From Paracoccaceae bacterium (GTDB taxonomy: Bacteria; Pseudomonadota; Alphaproteobacteria; Rhodobacterales; Rhodobacteraceae), in contig CACGIS010000010.1 of assembly GCA_902573175.1 (NCBI GenBank), positions 1 to 33,299 on the forward strand: a stretch of 33,299 nucleotides of DNA. Reading direction: 5' to 3'. How positions within the stretch are numbered: position 1 is the first letter of the stretch; every line of letters begins with the position of its first letter. Under the pieces are notes generated by a model, which saw nothing but the letters and a program-made list of their open reading frames with translations, was not told the DNA's origin and searched no databases. Shown here one piece after another: positions 32,513 through 33,299 of the stretch. A program made the position numbers and the translations under genes.

Positions 32513-33299
32513 AGCTCAAAATTTCACTGGCCGCTTCTAAAGCACCATTCCCGTGATTGTAGCCAATAGCCCTGAAACCAGTTTCCACGGTGCCCAATAA
32601 TGCCATTATCATTTGGGTATTAACGTGACCCATGTGGCCAAAACGAACGTAACCATCGCCGTGCGGGTCCTCAGGCTCTGACATCCCCAAGCCAATACCT
32701 ATAGTAAGGCCGGATTTAGTTTGCAGCCACTGTCTCAACCTTGTTCCATTTTTTCCTCCTAAACGGATGGACGTAACAGCATGACTGCGCTCAGACGGTT
32801 TTTTTATATTCATCGAAATATCTCCCGCTGAAGACCATCTGTCTATTGCAGCCCAAATGGCTCGACTAAGGGTTTCATGGCGTTTCCAGGTCTTTTCAAT
32901 CTCTTCTTGTTTGATCATATCTAGTGCTGTTCTGAGACCAAAAATATGGTGGGTTGGGGCCGTTCCACAAAAATATTCGTAATAAAGCTTAGGATTAACT
33001 CTGGGTTCCCAATCCCAGTAAGAACTTACATTTGTCAAACTTTTTTGTCGTTCTTTCGCTCTATTATTGAAAAAGACAAAACCTATGCCTGGAGGAACCA
33101 TAAGACCTTTCTGACAGGCGGCAACCATAATATCGACGCCCCAGGCGTCCATTTCAAATCGATCGCAGGCAAGTGATGCAATACAGTCAACTGCCAGTAA
33201 GGCCGGGCACTCGATTTCATCTAATTTTTTTCTAATACTTGCGATATCATTCTTTACAGAAGTTGAGGTATCAACGTGTGTCATCAGAATGGCTTTATA
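32505..33299 (-). CDS. Class V aminotransferase, alanine-glyoxylate type (5' end cut by window edge)
   Basis: The 3' part of the gene, 264 residues visible; the frame is open to base 33299 (YKAILMTHVDTSTSV), so the start lies outside the window. MTHVDTSTSV is an internal segment (usual THNETSTG), not a start. LLAVDCIASLACDRFEMDAWGVD holds the PLP Asp, and AACQKGLMVPPGIGFV holds the PLP Lys with the PPG of the alanine-glyoxylate / serine-glyoxylate aminotransferase family. The C-terminus has the family's GYVRFGHMGHVN. Such enzymes transaminate glyoxylate or hydroxypyruvate using Ala, Ser or Asp; the exact substrate is not clear. It converges on the HisC-like gene. Confidence 0.9.
   Translation of the reverse strand, partial: YKAILMTHVDTSTSVKNDIASIRKKLDEIECPALLAVDCIASLACDRFEMDAWGVDIMVAACQKGLMVPPGIGFVFFNNRAKERQKSLTNVSSYWDWEPRVNPKLYYEYFCGTAPTHHIFGLRTALDMIKQEEIEKTWKRHETLSRAIWAAIDRWSSAGDISMNIKKPSERSHAVTSIRLGGKNGTRLRQWLQTKSGLTIGIGLGMSEPEDPHGDGYVRFGHMGHVNTQMIMALLGTVETGFRAIGYNHGNGALEAASEILSSI

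Noticed and set aside
1-33299. tRNA, rRNA, CRISPR arrays, insertion sequences and prophage genes
   Set aside because: I looked for TPsiC-like GGTTCGAATCC motifs, regularly spaced direct repeats, transposases and integrases in gaps and genes and saw none.

Overview
The window is AT-rich bacterial DNA with dense, short-gapped genes. It is most likely from a marine alphaproteobacterium, and a low-GC member of or near the Rhodobacterales is my best guess. The reasons are a TRAP-type carboxylate uptake operon, many amidase, aminotransferase and acyl-CoA genes, the neighbourhood pcm - tolC - small DUF6280-like protein - efp, and a LolCD pair. No rRNA, tRNA, IS element, phage gene or CRISPR array was seen. 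The organism assignment is inference from gene content.

Left part (1-10.4 kb). A minus-strand operon encodes a DctP-DctQ-DctM TRAP transporter followed by a methylisocitrate-lyase-like C-C lyase that runs off the left edge. It probably imports an organic acid and cleaves it. A hairpin separates the binding-protein gene from the membrane genes. Just upstream lies a small monooxygenase-like gene (ABM fold) broken by an in-frame amber codon. Then come a class III nucleotide cyclase with a TolB-like and TPR regulatory part, an MFS transporter split by a one-base homopolymer excess, a metallo-beta-lactamase-fold hydrolase, a small membrane protein, a SOUL heme-binding protein, a two-domain ferredoxin-like-fold protein and a secreted beta-rich protein.

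Middle part (10.4-22.4 kb). A divergent serine-hydroxymethyltransferase-like enzyme and a membrane acyltransferase precede a large fused ATP-dependent hydantoinase/5-oxoprolinase. A decayed copy of that gene's own 5' end lies about 195 bp upstream. Converging on it is an operon of cupin - M20D amidohydrolase - creatinase-like M24 enzyme. Together these look like a pathway for hydrolysing cyclic and linear amides. A VOC-fold protein, a 56-residue protein and an acyl-CoA dehydrogenase follow.

The stretch 22.3-23.3 kb is a roughly 1 kb 'gap' that actually holds three very small likely genes (37, 33 and 27 residues). One is followed by a perfect 13-bp terminator hairpin.

Right part (23.3-33.3 kb). 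Mostly housekeeping genes: glycerate 2-kinase, Pcm-like methyltransferase, TolC, the DUF6280-like protein, EF-P (frameshifted in an A6 run), YgfZ, a family 2 glycosyltransferase, LolD and LolC/E, a HisC-like aminotransferase, and the C-terminal part of a class V (alanine-glyoxylate type) aminotransferase cut by the right edge.

Two conserved genes (the MFS transporter and EF-P) are each broken by exactly one extra base in a homopolymer. This suggests base-calling errors in the source assembly, so both are probably intact in the cell.
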